From Sporomusa sp. KB1 (GTDB lineage: Bacteria > Bacillota > Negativicutes > Sporomusales > Sporomusaceae), in NCBI RefSeq assembly GCF_007830295.1, contig NZ_VLKC01000002.1, forward strand, positions 3,614,356 through 3,678,355: a stretch of 64,000 bases of DNA. The letters are read 5' to 3'. Under the pieces are notes generated by a model. It did not search any database, was not told the DNA's origin, and saw nothing but the letters and a program-made list of their open reading frames with translations. Of this stretch, positions 7,681 through 15,960 are shown piece by piece. Position 1 is the first letter of the stretch; every line of letters starts with the position of its first letter. The translations under genes and the position numbers were made by a program.

Positions 7681-7765
7681 GCGGGAGTGGCGGAACTGGC
7701 AGACGCACTAGACTTAGGATCTAGCGCCGTGAGGCGTGCAGGTTCAATTCCTGTCTCCCGCACCA
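7681..7765 (+). tRNA. tRNA-Leu(UAG)
   Basis: An 85-nt class II tRNA. The acceptor arms GCGGGAG and CTCCCGC pair. The anticodon stem CTAGA/TCTAG encloses CTTAGGA with anticodon TAG. A long variable arm is present (GCGCCGTGAGGCGT region), the T loop is GGTTCAATTCC, and the CCA end is encoded. It reads CUN leucine codons. Confidence 0.95.
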
Positions 7766-7771
7766 TCAAGT

Positions 7772-7803
7772 AAAAAAGACTCGTAGTCATACGAGTCTTT
7801 TTT
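7772..7803 (+). terminator. Terminator of tRNA-Leu
   Basis: Arms AAAAAAGACTCGT (7772-7784) and ACGAGTCTTTTTT (7791-7803) with a 6-nt loop. The A-tract on one side and the T-tract on the other make it usable from both strands. Confidence 0.85.
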
Positions 7804-7823
7804 ACTGCGTTACGTACGTGATA

Positions 7824-7876
7824 GAAATGAGGGAACCGGTAGTGTTTTATGAAAACACTACCGGTTCCCTCATTTC
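7824..7876. repeat. 25-bp perfect inverted repeat with 3-nt loop
   Basis: Arms 7824-7848 and 7852-7876 are perfectly complementary over 25 bp, with only ATG between them. It comes 20 nt after the tRNA-Leu terminator and 84 nt before the next gene. It is far longer than a normal terminator stem and lacks a full T-run. No coding sense is visible in 7766-7959. It could be an insertion scar, a REP-like element or a barrier structure. Confidence 0.75.
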
Positions 7877-7959
7877 ATGAAATATTTTGTATAATAATTT
7901 GGCAAACTAAATAGGATATGCAAATCGCGGGTTAGCGATATGACTCTACTTCGCTGAGG

Positions 7960-8556
7960 GTGGGGGAAACGTACTTGACTGTTCACAAGAAAACAATGCT
8001 TATTCTTACTGGTATTTTCTTAGTTGTTTTGGCGTCCATAGCTTGGAATTTAGTGCAACAAGGACGTTACGACTATGCTCAGAATATAGCCATAAAAATA
8101 GTTTTATGGGTAATATATACTTTTTGGGAAGTAAAGTCTGGCATTACAATCAGCAACTATATCCGAGCTAGTGTAATGGCAGTACTTACTAGTGATAGTT
8201 TTTTCGGTTTATATTTGGATTTTTATGTTACATCATCAATTTTTGATAAAGTTCAGCATGTGTTTGGCAGCTACGTATTTTCGCTGTTTGCCTATAGTAT
8301 TATTTGTAAACTCACCCAGCCGATGATAGGTTGGGGGTTTACGTTTATCTTTATTCTCACATTAGGACTCAGCATTGGGGCCATATATGAGGTTGGTGAG
8401 TTCCTGGGCGATAGTATAGCTAAACCAAGTATGCCAAGCCAGCCCAATTTGCTGGATACGAATCTTGATTTGATTGCTGATATAATGGGTTCGCTGTTAG
8501 CCGCTATTCATGTAACAATTATATTAGTAGGAAACTTAAACAACAATATTCGATAA
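7960..8556 (+). CDS. YjdF/DUF2238-like (VanZ-related) integral membrane protein
   Basis: About 198 residues with five or six hydrophobic segments: 12-31, 43-58, 69-90, 103-122, 125-147 and 172-193. The segments DKVQHVFGSYVFSLFAYSII and AIYEVGEFLGDSI with the later DTNLDLIADIMGSLLAA carry the conserved His, Glu and Asp of the YjdF/DUF2238 family. The molecular function of that family is not established. GTG 7960 opens the frame, but GGGTGGGGG lies within its first codons, so TTG at 7975 is an alternative start. It converges on the radical-SAM peptide gene with a 60-nt gap. There is no evidence that it belongs to that system. Confidence 0.65.
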   Translation: MGETYLTVHKKTMLILTGIFLVVLASIAWNLVQQGRYDYAQNIAIKIVLWVIYTFWEVKSGITISNYIRASVMAVLTSDSFFGLYLDFYVTSSIFDKVQHVFGSYVFSLFAYSIICKLTQPMIGWGFTFIFILTLGLSIGAIYEVGEFLGDSIAKPSMPSQPNLLDTNLDLIADIMGSLLAAIHVTIILVGNLNNNIR

Positions 8557-8616
8557 TGTGGTTGGCTGTCAGAATATTTCAGCTGAGTTAAAACTCTCCT
8601 GAAGTTAAGTACTGTT

Positions 8617-8901
8617 TTATAGCGGGTTACATAGGCGATGACTGATAGGCATACACATGCGTGGCTGACATTGACGTGGCCGGCAAAAACGCGGACGGCA
8701 TTGGCGAGGAAAACATTGACGGGGCCAACAAGAAGCCCAGGTAGGCTGGCAGGGACTCCAGGAAGGCTGGCAAGGACTCCAGGAAGGACGGCAGCCAACA
8801 GTGGTGACGCGCTCGCTAAAGTTTTCCTCTTCAAAATCAGTGTCCCATTCACTCATTTCCGGGATTTCCCATTTGCGGCTTTTGTATTTGTCATCAGGCA
8901 T
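8617..8901 (-). CDS. Cys-Xaa-Pro repeat peptide, candidate RiPP precursor
   Basis: A 94-residue peptide. Residues 1-36 are a leader-like region rich in acidic and aromatic residues (EWDTDFEEENF). Residues 37-94 form a core with ten Cys at 37, 44, 51, 58, 63, 68, 73, 78, 83 and 91, every one followed by X-Pro. The first units are seven residues long (CQPSWSP), the later ones five (CRPRQ, CQPRM). There are no Asp or Glu in the core. At DNA level two neighbouring 21-nt units differ by one base, a sign of recent tandem duplication. It starts 2 nt after the stop of the radical SAM gene, with GGGAG inside that gene as ribosome site. A second in-frame ATG is at codon 16. The family is not one I recognise; it differs from the CXXX-repeat and six-Cys (SCIFF) peptides. 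Confidence 0.72.
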   Translation of the reverse strand: MPDDKYKSRKWEIPEMSEWDTDFEEENFSERVTTVGCRPSWSPCQPSWSPCQPTWASCWPRQCFPRQCRPRFCRPRQCQPRMCMPISHRLCNPL

Positions 8902-8903
8902 TG

Positions 8904-10142
8904 CTATTCATCTCCCCATTTTCCAGTATAAGGATTATACGAACAGTCCGCAGGAGCTGCATTCCAACATTTTTTAGTGTCCATGCTTTGTGCTAAGGGG
9001 CGACAATCAGCACACGCGTAACGGTATTCGCAATCTTGACATTTAGTTATACAATCTTTGGTTGTCTGCCAGCATGTTTTCAACGGCTGTTCGTTAAGTA
9101 TCGTATGAAGTGATGTAGCTACTATGTTGCCGCAAACCCGGTCACGGGCGAAGATACAAGGTATGACGTCACCGCTGGCAGTTATGGCTAGGCGTCCGGC
9201 TAAACAACTATGGAATTGTTGGGCTTTGACAAAGGATTCCGGGTCAGTAAAAAAAGGTGGTTTGATCGGTTGCTTGGCATAGGATGTGGGTAATAGATCC
9301 TGGTCATCACCGCGTCCGGTAGGGCGAACAACATCTGGAGGTGCAGCTTCTACACCAAGTTTAGTGCAGAGGTTCATAATATTCTCGGCTTCATGTTCGT
9401 TGGCTTTCATAAGAATGGAGGCGATACGAAGGGGAATATTCTTGGCTAAAATTTTATTTATGGCAGTCATGGTTTTTTCAAAGCTGCCAGGATGAAGGGT
9501 CACTTTATCATGGGTTGTGGCATTATTAGCGTAGAGCGTGGTGGCAATGCTGACATCATACTGTTTGAAAAAATTAATACAATCATCATCGATAAGAGTG
9601 GCATTGGTAAATATTTCAATTAACTCATAATTTTCTTCGCGGGCTTTGATTACTAATTCCCGCCATTGGGGATAGAGCAGTGGTTCACCGCCGATAAGCT
9701 GAAGGCCATAGGCACCCTCCTTGCGGGCTTCGGTAATAAGTTCAAGCCAACGATTATGTGGTACGCAACCAGCTGGTACTTCCGGACTGCTAGTAGAATA
9801 ACAATGTAAGCACCGGTTATTGCAAGCCGAGGTAAGTTCTAGCCAAATAAATTCTAATTGCGGTTGATAGCAGGGGATAGAGCGTTTCTTTGTGTTTGTT
9901 TGGGGATCAGTATAGAAGGCTCCTAATCCTTTGGCAGTTAAGGTATCAAGGAAGGACAGGTATAGCTTATTATCCTTGCAAGTTATATCTAGTAGTGCTT
10001 CTAATGCTGTGTTTTGACATGCTTTTAAGAGATCAACCGCTCCCCGGTTGATTGAATATACCCGGCCTGAGTCTAGATTATAGATGGCTCCGCGTGTTTT
10101 GCCTTCGACAAGTACGCATTCCTCTTTCAAGTAGTAATGCAA
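8904..10142 (-). CDS. Radical SAM/SPASM peptide maturase with PqqD-like N-terminus
   Basis: A 412-residue protein with a TTG start, 8 nt behind AGGAGG. Residues 1-80 resemble a PqqD-type RiPP recognition element (GAIYNLDSGRVYSINRGAVDLL). The radical SAM cluster motif is C107xxxC111xxC114, followed by the SAM-contacting GGEP. The C-terminal SPASM region has Cys at 313, 329, 337, 357, 364, 368, 371, 377, 380, 392 and 400, including CxxCx5CxxC, and ends SYNPYTGKW. It most likely binds the leader of the Cys-rich peptide encoded 2 nt downstream and installs thioether or carbon-carbon cross-links. The maturase precedes the precursor, the reverse of the usual order. No protease or exporter gene is nearby. 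Confidence 0.85.
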   Translation of the reverse strand: MHYYLKEECVLVEGKTRGAIYNLDSGRVYSINRGAVDLLKACQNTALEALLDITCKDNKLYLSFLDTLTAKGLGAFYTDPQTNTKKRSIPCYQPQLEFIWLELTSACNNRCLHCYSTSSPEVPAGCVPHNRWLELITEARKEGAYGLQLIGGEPLLYPQWRELVIKAREENYELIEIFTNATLIDDDCINFFKQYDVSIATTLYANNATTHDKVTLHPGSFEKTMTAINKILAKNIPLRIASILMKANEHEAENIMNLCTKLGVEAAPPDVVRPTGRGDDQDLLPTSYAKQPIKPPFFTDPESFVKAQQFHSCLAGRLAITASGDVIPCIFARDRVCGNIVATSLHTILNEQPLKTCWQTTKDCITKCQDCEYRYACADCRPLAQSMDTKKCWNAAPADCSYNPYTGKWGDE

Positions 10143-10167
10143 TTGAACAGCCTCCTTTGGGAGAAGG

Positions 10168-10268
10168 TTTTTTTAGCCAGATGGAAAGGTTAACTTTCCC
10201 TGGATTGAACGACTAAGGCTTCTGTCGGCATCCTGACGGACTTGACACAAGCCAAGTCTGTTCTTATG
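10168..10268. repeat. Dispersed structured repeat, copy 2
   Basis: Aligns with 4928-5028 throughout, with many substitutions. SL1 is kept with compensating changes (GGAAAG/CTTTCC instead of GAAAAG/CTTTTC) and the same AT bulge. SL2 is degenerate. It lies in the leader or promoter region of the radical SAM gene. Confidence 0.6.
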
Positions 10269-10334
10269 TGTCTTATACATAATATGCAAGCCGCTGCATA
10301 TGTGTTAGTTTCCAAAAGTAAAGCTGAAAGACTA

Positions 10335-10364
10335 GTTCAGGTGGGGAGTCTGCCCCACCTGAAC
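10335..10364. other. Hairpin in the radical SAM upstream region
   Basis: Arms 10335-10346 and 10353-10364 pair perfectly over 12 bp around a 6-nt loop. The 330-bp stretch 10143-10472 also holds repeat copy 2, a small ATATGCA/TGCATAT stem near 10279-10298, a CGCCGC/GCGGCG stem just after this hairpin, and the tRNA-Gly promoter. Transcribed on the minus strand, these would form a highly structured leader for the peptide operon. Confidence 0.5.
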
Positions 10365-10420
10365 AAACGCCGCCTGCAGCGGCGGGAGCCTTAACTCGCC
10401 GCAAAGGATAAAAAATAAAG

Positions 10421-10450
10421 TTGACAAATAATTGGGTTATGGTATATAAT
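10421..10450 (+). promoter_or_regulatory. Promoter of tRNA-Gly
   Basis: Consensus -35 TTGACA (10421-10426), an 18-nt spacer and consensus -10 TATAAT (10445-10450), 22 nt before the tRNA. Confidence 0.8.
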
Positions 10451-10472
10451 CAAATTCGTTGTTAGGACATAC

Positions 10473-10547
10473 GCGGAAGTAGCTCAGCGGTAGAGCATCG
10501 CCTTGCCAAGGCGAGGGTCGCGAGTTCGAATCTCGTTTTCCGCTCCA
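10473..10547 (+). tRNA. tRNA-Gly(GCC)
   Basis: A 75-nt cloverleaf. Acceptor GCGGAAG pairs with TTTCCGC through one G-T. The anticodon stem TCGCC/GGCGA encloses TTGCCAA with anticodon GCC, the T loop is GAGTTCGAATCTC, and CCA is encoded. Confidence 0.95.
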
Positions 10548-10557
10548 TATTACACAT

Positions 10558-10585
10558 AACCCAGCATATTCTGCTGGGTTTTTTG
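10558..10585 (+). terminator. Terminator of tRNA-Gly
   Basis: Arms AACCCAGCA (10558-10566) and TGCTGGGTT (10572-10580) with a 5-nt loop, followed by a T-run. Confidence 0.88.
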
Positions 10586-10593
10586 CTCATATC

Positions 10594-10622
10594 TTGTCTT
10601 TGGTTTTTAAGTGTGGTATGAT
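10594..10622 (+). promoter_or_regulatory. Candidate promoter of tig-clpP-clpX
   Basis: TTGTCT (10594-10599), a 17-nt spacer and TATGAT (10617-10622), followed by a leader of about 160 nt before tig. No CIRCE or CtsR-type repeat was seen. Confidence 0.4.
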
Positions 10623-10785
10623 ATTATGCATGACATTGCTGCAATTTGTGGATACTGGAAAAAAATAATGGTAAAACCAGAACGCCCATGAAATATATGT
10701 CAATAATGGGAATACTACTATAAGGGACTATGTTGGCAGTTATAAGCTGTGTCAGCAGTTAATTTCATAAGGAGGAAATACATAG

Positions 10786-12075
10786 ATGAAGGTAACAGCG
10801 GAAAGAATAGACAATCATAAAACGATGCTCAATTTAGAAATCCCCCAAACTGAGGTCGCCAAGGCGCTGGAAAAGGCTTACCGCAAGCTGGCTAATCAAG
10901 TCAACATCCCTGGTTTTCGTAAAGGTAAGGCCCCTCGTAAAGTTGTAGAAGCGCGCATTGGTAAAGAAGCATTGCTTGATGAGGCATTTGAAATACTGGC
11001 TCCTGAGGCTTTTGCCAAAGCGCTTAAAGAGCAGGACATTGATCCAGTTGGCCGTCCTGAGATTGAAGTTGTAACATTGGCAGAAGATCAACCGTTAGTA
11101 TTTAAAGCTACTGTCGTGAAAATGCCTGAAGTTACTTTAGGCCAATATAAAGAACTTGCTATAGAAAAGACTATTGCTGAAATCACTGACGCAGAGGTAG
11201 ATTCCGAGCTTGAAAAAAATCGTAACCGCAATGCCAAAATGGTAGTTGTTGAAGATGCTGAACTTAAGCAAGGCGATTTAGCTATTATTGACTTTAAAGG
11301 CTTTGTCGATGGCGTTGCTTTTGAAGGTGGTGAAGGTAAGAGCTATCCGCTGGAAATTGGTTCAGGCAGCTTTATCCCTGGTTTCGAAGATCAATTGATC
11401 GGGGCTAAGTCCGGTGAAGAGAAGGAAGTAAACGTTTCTTTCCCTGCAGAGTATTTTGTTGCTGAATTGGCTGGTAAAGCAGCTATATTTAATGTTAAAA
11501 TTAATGATGTTAAGCGTAAGGAAGTTCCGGATCTTGATGATGATTTTGCCAAAGAAACCAGTGAATTTGATACTCTGGCGGAATTAAAAACCGATATTAA
11601 GAATAAGTTAGAACAGGCTGCTAGTGCCAAAGCCGAACATGATTTCCGTACTGCAGCTATCAAAGCAGCCGTTGACAACGCTGAAGTTGATGTGCCGGAC
11701 GTAATGATTGAAAACCAAATTGACAATATGATTCAGGATTTTGACATCAATTTGCAGCAACGTGGAATGAAACTTGATAAATATCTTGAATATACTAAAA
11801 TGGATATGGCAGCTCTGCGTACTAACTACCGCACTTCTGCGCAATATAATGTTAAAACCGATCTGGTTTTAGAAGCTATTGTAAAGGCTGAAGAATTTAC
11901 TGGTACTCCTGAGGAAATGCAGCAGGAAATTGAGACCATGGCAGCGAATTATCAGACCACAGCTGAAGAAATTGTTAAGGTAATTCGTGAGACTAACCGA
12001 TTCCAGGCTCTCCAGGATTCTGTTCTTCGTAAAAAAGCTGTTGAGTTTATAATCGATAATGTAGCAAAAAAATAA
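10786..12075 (+). CDS. tig: Trigger factor
   Basis: A 429-residue ribosome-associated chaperone and peptidyl-prolyl isomerase. The N-terminal domain has the ribosome-docking signature GFRKGKAPRKVVE at about 44-56. The FKBP-type domain follows at about 155-240 (GDLAIIDFKGFVDG and IPGFEDQLIGAKSGEE). The helical C-terminal arm completes it. Length is normal for the family. AAGGAGG precedes ATG 10786. It heads the tig-clpP-clpX cluster that links nascent-chain folding to proteolysis, an order common in bacteria. Confidence 0.97.
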   Translation: MKVTAERIDNHKTMLNLEIPQTEVAKALEKAYRKLANQVNIPGFRKGKAPRKVVEARIGKEALLDEAFEILAPEAFAKALKEQDIDPVGRPEIEVVTLAEDQPLVFKATVVKMPEVTLGQYKELAIEKTIAEITDAEVDSELEKNRNRNAKMVVVEDAELKQGDLAIIDFKGFVDGVAFEGGEGKSYPLEIGSGSFIPGFEDQLIGAKSGEEKEVNVSFPAEYFVAELAGKAAIFNVKINDVKRKEVPDLDDDFAKETSEFDTLAELKTDIKNKLEQAASAKAEHDFRTAAIKAAVDNAEVDVPDVMIENQIDNMIQDFDINLQQRGMKLDKYLEYTKMDMAALRTNYRTSAQYNVKTDLVLEAIVKAEEFTGTPEEMQQEIETMAANYQTTAEEIVKVIRETNRFQALQDSVLRKKAVEFIIDNVAKK

Positions 12076-12099
12076 ATTTTAGGTTTGAGGTGATTTGTA

Positions 12100-12705
12100 A
12101 TGCCCTATGTACCAATTGTTGTAGAGCAGTCTAACCGTGGTGAGCGGGCGTATGATATCTACTCACGACTGTTAAAAGACCGTATTGTATTTATTGGTGG
12201 CCCTATTGACGATAATGTAGCAAATTTGTTTATTGCACAGTTATTGTTTTTGGAGTCTGAAGACCCTGACAAGGATATCCACGTATATATTAACAGCCCT
12301 GGAGGCGTAGTAACTGCTGCTATGGCAATGTATGATACTATGCAATATGTCAAGCCTGATGTAACTACTACCTGCATGGGGCAGGCAGCTAGTGCCGGTG
12401 CACTGCTGCTTACTGCTGGGGCCAAAGGCAAACGCTATGCACTTCCGAATTCTAGGATTATGATTCATCAACCGCTTGGTGGTGCTCAAGGGCAAGCTAC
12501 CGATATTGAAATTCACGCACGGGAGATTATCCGTATGCGGGAACATTTAAACGGGATTCTCGTCCACCATACTGGCCAACCGATGGAAAAAATCCAAAAT
12601 GATACCGAAAGGGACTTCTTTATGTCCAGCGAGCAAGCCAAAGAATATGGCCTTATTGATGCTGTCGTAGTACGGGGTGACAGACACAAGGAGACTCCCA
12701 AGTAG
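12100..12705 (+). CDS. clpP: ATP-dependent Clp protease proteolytic subunit
   Basis: A 201-residue serine protease that forms the tetradecameric chamber used with ClpX. The catalytic Ser lies in [11 protein letters not shown] (about 98), the His in MIHQPLGG (about 123), and the Asp in the later IDAVV region. It starts 24 nt after tig with a GAGGTGA ribosome site, and clpX follows 12 nt on, so the three are co-transcribed. Confidence 0.97.
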   Translation: MPYVPIVVEQSNRGERAYDIYSRLLKDRIVFIGGPIDDNVANLFIAQLLFLESEDPDKDIHVYINSPGGVVTAAMAMYDTMQYVKPDVTTTCMGQAASAGALLLTAGAKGKRYALPNSRIMIHQPLGGAQGQATDIEIHAREIIRMREHLNGILVHHTGQPMEKIQNDTERDFFMSSEQAKEYGLIDAVVVRGDRHKETPK

Positions 12706-12717
12706 AGAGGTGGTAAT

Positions 12718-13980
12718 ATGTTGAAGTTCGGTGATGACAGGGGTCAACTGAAGTGTTCTTTTTGCGGTAAACTGCAAGAGCAAGTTAAAAAACTTGTTGC
12801 GGGTCCGGGAGTATATATATGTGATGAATGCATAGAATTGTGCAATGAAATCATCGAAGAGGAACTGAGTGAGGATATAGATGTCGAACTCAGAGATGTT
12901 CCCAAGCCCAAAGAGATAAAGGATATTCTTGACCAGTACGTCATTGGCCAGGAGGAAGCTAAAAAATCCCTGGCAGTGGCTGTGTACAATCACTATAAGC
13001 GGATCAATCTTGGTGCAAAAATGGATGATGTTGAGCTACAAAAGTCTAACATCATCATGCTTGGCCCGACTGGCAGCGGTAAAACGCTGTTAGCGCAAAC
13101 CTTAGCTAAAATTCTCAATGTTCCCTTTGCTGTGGCAGATGCTACTTCATTAACTGAAGCCGGATATGTAGGTGAAGATGTAGAAAATATTCTTCTAAAA
13201 CTTATTCAGGCTGCCGATTATGATGTGGAAAAAGCCGAAAAGGGTATTGTCTATATTGATGAAATTGATAAAATTGCGCGCAAGTCGGAAAATCCCTCAA
13301 TTACTCGTGATGTTTCTGGTGAAGGTGTGCAGCAGGCTCTCCTTAAAATTCTAGAGGGTACGGTTGCCAGCGTACCGCCGCAAGGCGGTCGTAAACATCC
13401 ACATCAGGAGTTTATTCAGATTGATACCACCAACATTCTTTTTATCTGCGGCGGTGCCTTTGACGGTGTTGATAAAATTATCGGTGCCAGGACAGGGAAA
13501 AAGTCGATGGGCTTTGGTGCTGAAGTCCGTAGCAAAGAGAAAAAACAGGTGGGTGAAATGCTTCGCAGCATCTTACCGGAAGATCTCCTCAAATTTGGAC
13601 TTATTCCCGAATTTGTCGGCAGACTACCTGTAATTGTTACGCTTGATGCTCTTGACGAAGATGCACTTGTACGCATTCTAATCGAACCCAAGAATGCACT
13701 TGTTAAGCAATATCAGAAGTTCTTGGAAATCGATAATGTGCAGCTTGAATTTAAAGACGAAGCATTAAAAGAAATTGCTGCTGAAGCTTTAAAACGCAAT
13801 ACCGGCGCTCGAGGTCTTAGAGCAATCATTGAGACCATAATGCGTAATGTCATGTATGATATTCCATCCCGTACTGATATTGCTAAATGCATTGTTACTA
13901 AAGAAGTTATTAGTAACAAAGAAGAACCAGTGCTGGTGGCTGTTGAGCGTAAAAACAAGAAAAAAGAAGAATCTGCCTAA
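12718..13980 (+). CDS. clpX: ATP-dependent Clp protease ATP-binding subunit ClpX
   Basis: A 420-residue AAA+ unfoldase. The N-terminal zinc-binding domain has two Cys pairs (CSFC and CDEC). Walker A is GPTGSGKT at about 116-123 and Walker B is [10 protein letters not shown]. The IGF-type loop for ClpP docking and the sensor 2 region GARGLR are present. It delivers tagged substrates to ClpP, encoded just upstream. A strong terminator follows immediately. Confidence 0.97.
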   Translation: MLKFGDDRGQLKCSFCGKLQEQVKKLVAGPGVYICDECIELCNEIIEEELSEDIDVELRDVPKPKEIKDILDQYVIGQEEAKKSLAVAVYNHYKRINLGAKMDDVELQKSNIIMLGPTGSGKTLLAQTLAKILNVPFAVADATSLTEAGYVGEDVENILLKLIQAADYDVEKAEKGIVYIDEIDKIARKSENPSITRDVSGEGVQQALLKILEGTVASVPPQGGRKHPHQEFIQIDTTNILFICGGAFDGVDKIIGARTGKKSMGFGAEVRSKEKKQVGEMLRSILPEDLLKFGLIPEFVGRLPVIVTLDALDEDALVRILIEPKNALVKQYQKFLEIDNVQLEFKDEALKEIAAEALKRNTGARGLRAIIETIMRNVMYDIPSRTDIAKCIVTKEVISNKEEPVLVAVERKNKKKEESA

Positions 13981-14008
13981 AAGAAGCCGTAAGGCTTCTT
14001 TTTTTTTA
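13981..14008 (+). terminator. Terminator after clpX
   Basis: Arms AAGAAGCC and GGCTTCTT with loop GTAA, followed by a long T-run. Confidence 0.9.
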
Positions 14009-14120
14009 TAAACTGACTTGCCGAGTTTTGCCAGGATAAAATAGTGGTCATTGCCAATACTAGACTCATTACAAAGTAAAAGCAGTTATAAGATTGCCCG
14101 GGAAGGAGGTTCGTGGAATT

Positions 14121-15815
14121 TTGGATTATGCTGTCAACATTATCAGTGTGATTCAGTTGTTTTTTGCCGTGGTTATTGGACTCTATTTCTGGAACCTGCT
14201 AAAATCACAACAGGGTAATAAGATGGCGGTAGAGCGCGAATCCAGAAAAGAAATGGATAAACTGCAAAAAATGCGGGAAATATCCTTAACTGAGCCATTG
14301 GCTGAAAAAACCCGCCCCACTGACTTTTCGGAAATAGTCGGTCAAGAGGAAGGGTTAAAAGCACTTCGTGCAGCTCTGTGTGGAGGTAATCCACAACATG
14401 TTCTCATTTACGGACCACCTGGAGTAGGTAAAACAGCAGCAGCTCGCTTAATACTCAATGAGGCCAGACAAAATGGCTATTCTCCTTTTCAGCTTGAAGC
14501 AAAATTCATTGAACTTGATGCAACAACAGCCCGCTTTGATGAACGGGGTATTGCCGATCCGCTTATTGGCACAGTACATGACCCTATTTACCAAGGGGCT
14601 GGTCAAATGGGGATGGCAGGTATTCCGCAGCCAAAAGCAGGGGCAGTAACCAAGGCGCATGGTGGCGTGCTATTTATTGATGAAATTGGGGAACTTCACC
14701 ATATCCAAATGAATAAACTATTAAAGGTATTGGAAGACAGGAAGGTATTTCTGGACAGTTCCTATTATAACAGTGAAGATACCAACATTCCCCAGCATAT
14801 TCATGACATATTTCAAAATGGTCTGCCGGCAGACTTTCGGCTTATTGGTGCTACCACCCGGACGCCACAGGATATTCCGCCAGCTATACGTTCACGTTGT
14901 GTCGAGATTTTTTTTCGACCGCTTTTGCCTGAAGAAATTGCTACAGTGGCTTTAACGGCAGCTAAAAAGGTTAATTATAGTCTTGAGGACGGTGCCTTAG
15001 AGGTAATTAAGCGGTATGCAACTAATGGGCGCGAGGCCGTTAATATCATACAAATAGCAGTTGGGATTGTCCAAAGTACATTCAAACCGAAACAAATCAT
15101 TACACAAGCTGATGTCGAATGGGTCATCAACTTTGGCCAATATAGTCCACGGCCTGAGAAAAAAATTCCGGTTATCCCCCAGGTTGGTGTAGTTAACGGT
15201 TTGGCGGTCTATGGCGCCAATATCGGTATGCTTATGGAACTGGAAGTAACAGCGGTTCCTAATAATTACGGTACAGGAAAACTTACTGTTACTGGTATTG
15301 TTGATGAAGAGGAATTTGGCTCGCCTGGGCGCACCATGCGGCGTAAAAGTATGGCGAAAGGGTCGCTGGATAATGTACTTACAGTATTAGCAAAAGAGTG
15401 TGGTATTGAGTATCATAACTATGACATACATGTTAATTTCCCAGGCGGTATTCCTGTCGATGGACCGTCGGCTGGTGTGACGGTTGCTACGGCCATTTAT
15501 TCGGCTGTAACCAATATACCTATTGATAATACAGTTGCCATGACAGGTGAAATTTCTATTCGGGGGTTGATAAAGCCGGTCGGTGGAGTGAGTGCAAAGG
15601 TAGTTGCAGCCAAACAAGCCGGGGCCAAGCGGATTATCATTCCTAGTGAAAATTGGCAGGATTTGTATAAGAATATGGATGTCGAAGTCATTCCTGTTGA
15701 AACACTACAAGAAGTGCTGAAATATGCTATGGTAAAAACCGGTGAACCTGTAAGGCTGGATGTAGGGCCAGCTATGCCCAAGGTTTTGGCAGCTGCTGGT
15801 GTTGAGAAGGTGTAA
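14121..15815 (+). CDS. lonB: Lon-family protease LonB
   Basis: About 564 residues. It has one N-terminal membrane segment (NIISVIQLFFAVVIGLYFW) in place of the long Lon N-domain. An AAA+ domain follows with Walker [10 protein letters not shown] and Walker B VLFIDEIGEL. The C-terminal Lon protease domain has the Ser in DGPSAG and the Lys in the GGVSAKVVAA segment. It corresponds to the membrane-anchored LonB of endospore-forming Firmicutes. The frame opens at 14094, but AAGGAGG at 14103-14109 lies inside those codons; TTG 14121 is therefore preferred. A second, full-length Lon follows. Confidence 0.92.
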   Translation: MDYAVNIISVIQLFFAVVIGLYFWNLLKSQQGNKMAVERESRKEMDKLQKMREISLTEPLAEKTRPTDFSEIVGQEEGLKALRAALCGGNPQHVLIYGPPGVGKTAAARLILNEARQNGYSPFQLEAKFIELDATTARFDERGIADPLIGTVHDPIYQGAGQMGMAGIPQPKAGAVTKAHGGVLFIDEIGELHHIQMNKLLKVLEDRKVFLDSSYYNSEDTNIPQHIHDIFQNGLPADFRLIGATTRTPQDIPPAIRSRCVEIFFRPLLPEEIATVALTAAKKVNYSLEDGALEVIKRYATNGREAVNIIQIAVGIVQSTFKPKQIITQADVEWVINFGQYSPRPEKKIPVIPQVGVVNGLAVYGANIGMLMELEVTAVPNNYGTGKLTVTGIVDEEEFGSPGRTMRRKSMAKGSLDNVLTVLAKECGIEYHNYDIHVNFPGGIPVDGPSAGVTVATAIYSAVTNIPIDNTVAMTGEISIRGLIKPVGGVSAKVVAAKQAGAKRIIIPSENWQDLYKNMDVEVIPVETLQEVLKYAMVKTGEPVRLDVGPAMPKVLAAAGVEKV

Positions 15816-15822
15816 ACTATTT

Positions 15823-15850
15823 AGCCGGGTAATTAAACCCGGCTGTTTTA
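15823..15850 (+). terminator. Terminator after lonB
   Basis: Arms AGCCGGGT (15823-15830) and ACCCGGCT (15837-15844) with a 6-nt loop, then GTTTTA. Confidence 0.75.
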
Positions 15851-15960
15851 TTGGGGAATAAAAGGATTTTTTAGCAGGTAGTTAGAATATTTTATATAAC
15901 GGTGTTGAAACTACTGTTAATCGACTTAAATAACTGCAGGGTTACCGAAGGGAGGAAGCA

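Noticed and set aside
7872..7883. ATTTCATGAAAT as a fourth DUF134 operator
   Set aside because: It overlaps the arm of the 25-bp inverted repeat and lacks the central ATAT core of the other sites.
8725..8790. Short tandem repeats as a CRISPR array
   Set aside because: Units are 15-21 nt with no spacers, and they encode the Cys-X-Pro core; no cas genes are nearby.
8638..8931. Plus-strand repetitive frame opposite the Cys-X-Pro peptide
   Set aside because: The repeats mirror the minus-strand peptide, there is no ribosome site, and the minus frame is coupled to the maturase and has a coherent Cys pattern.
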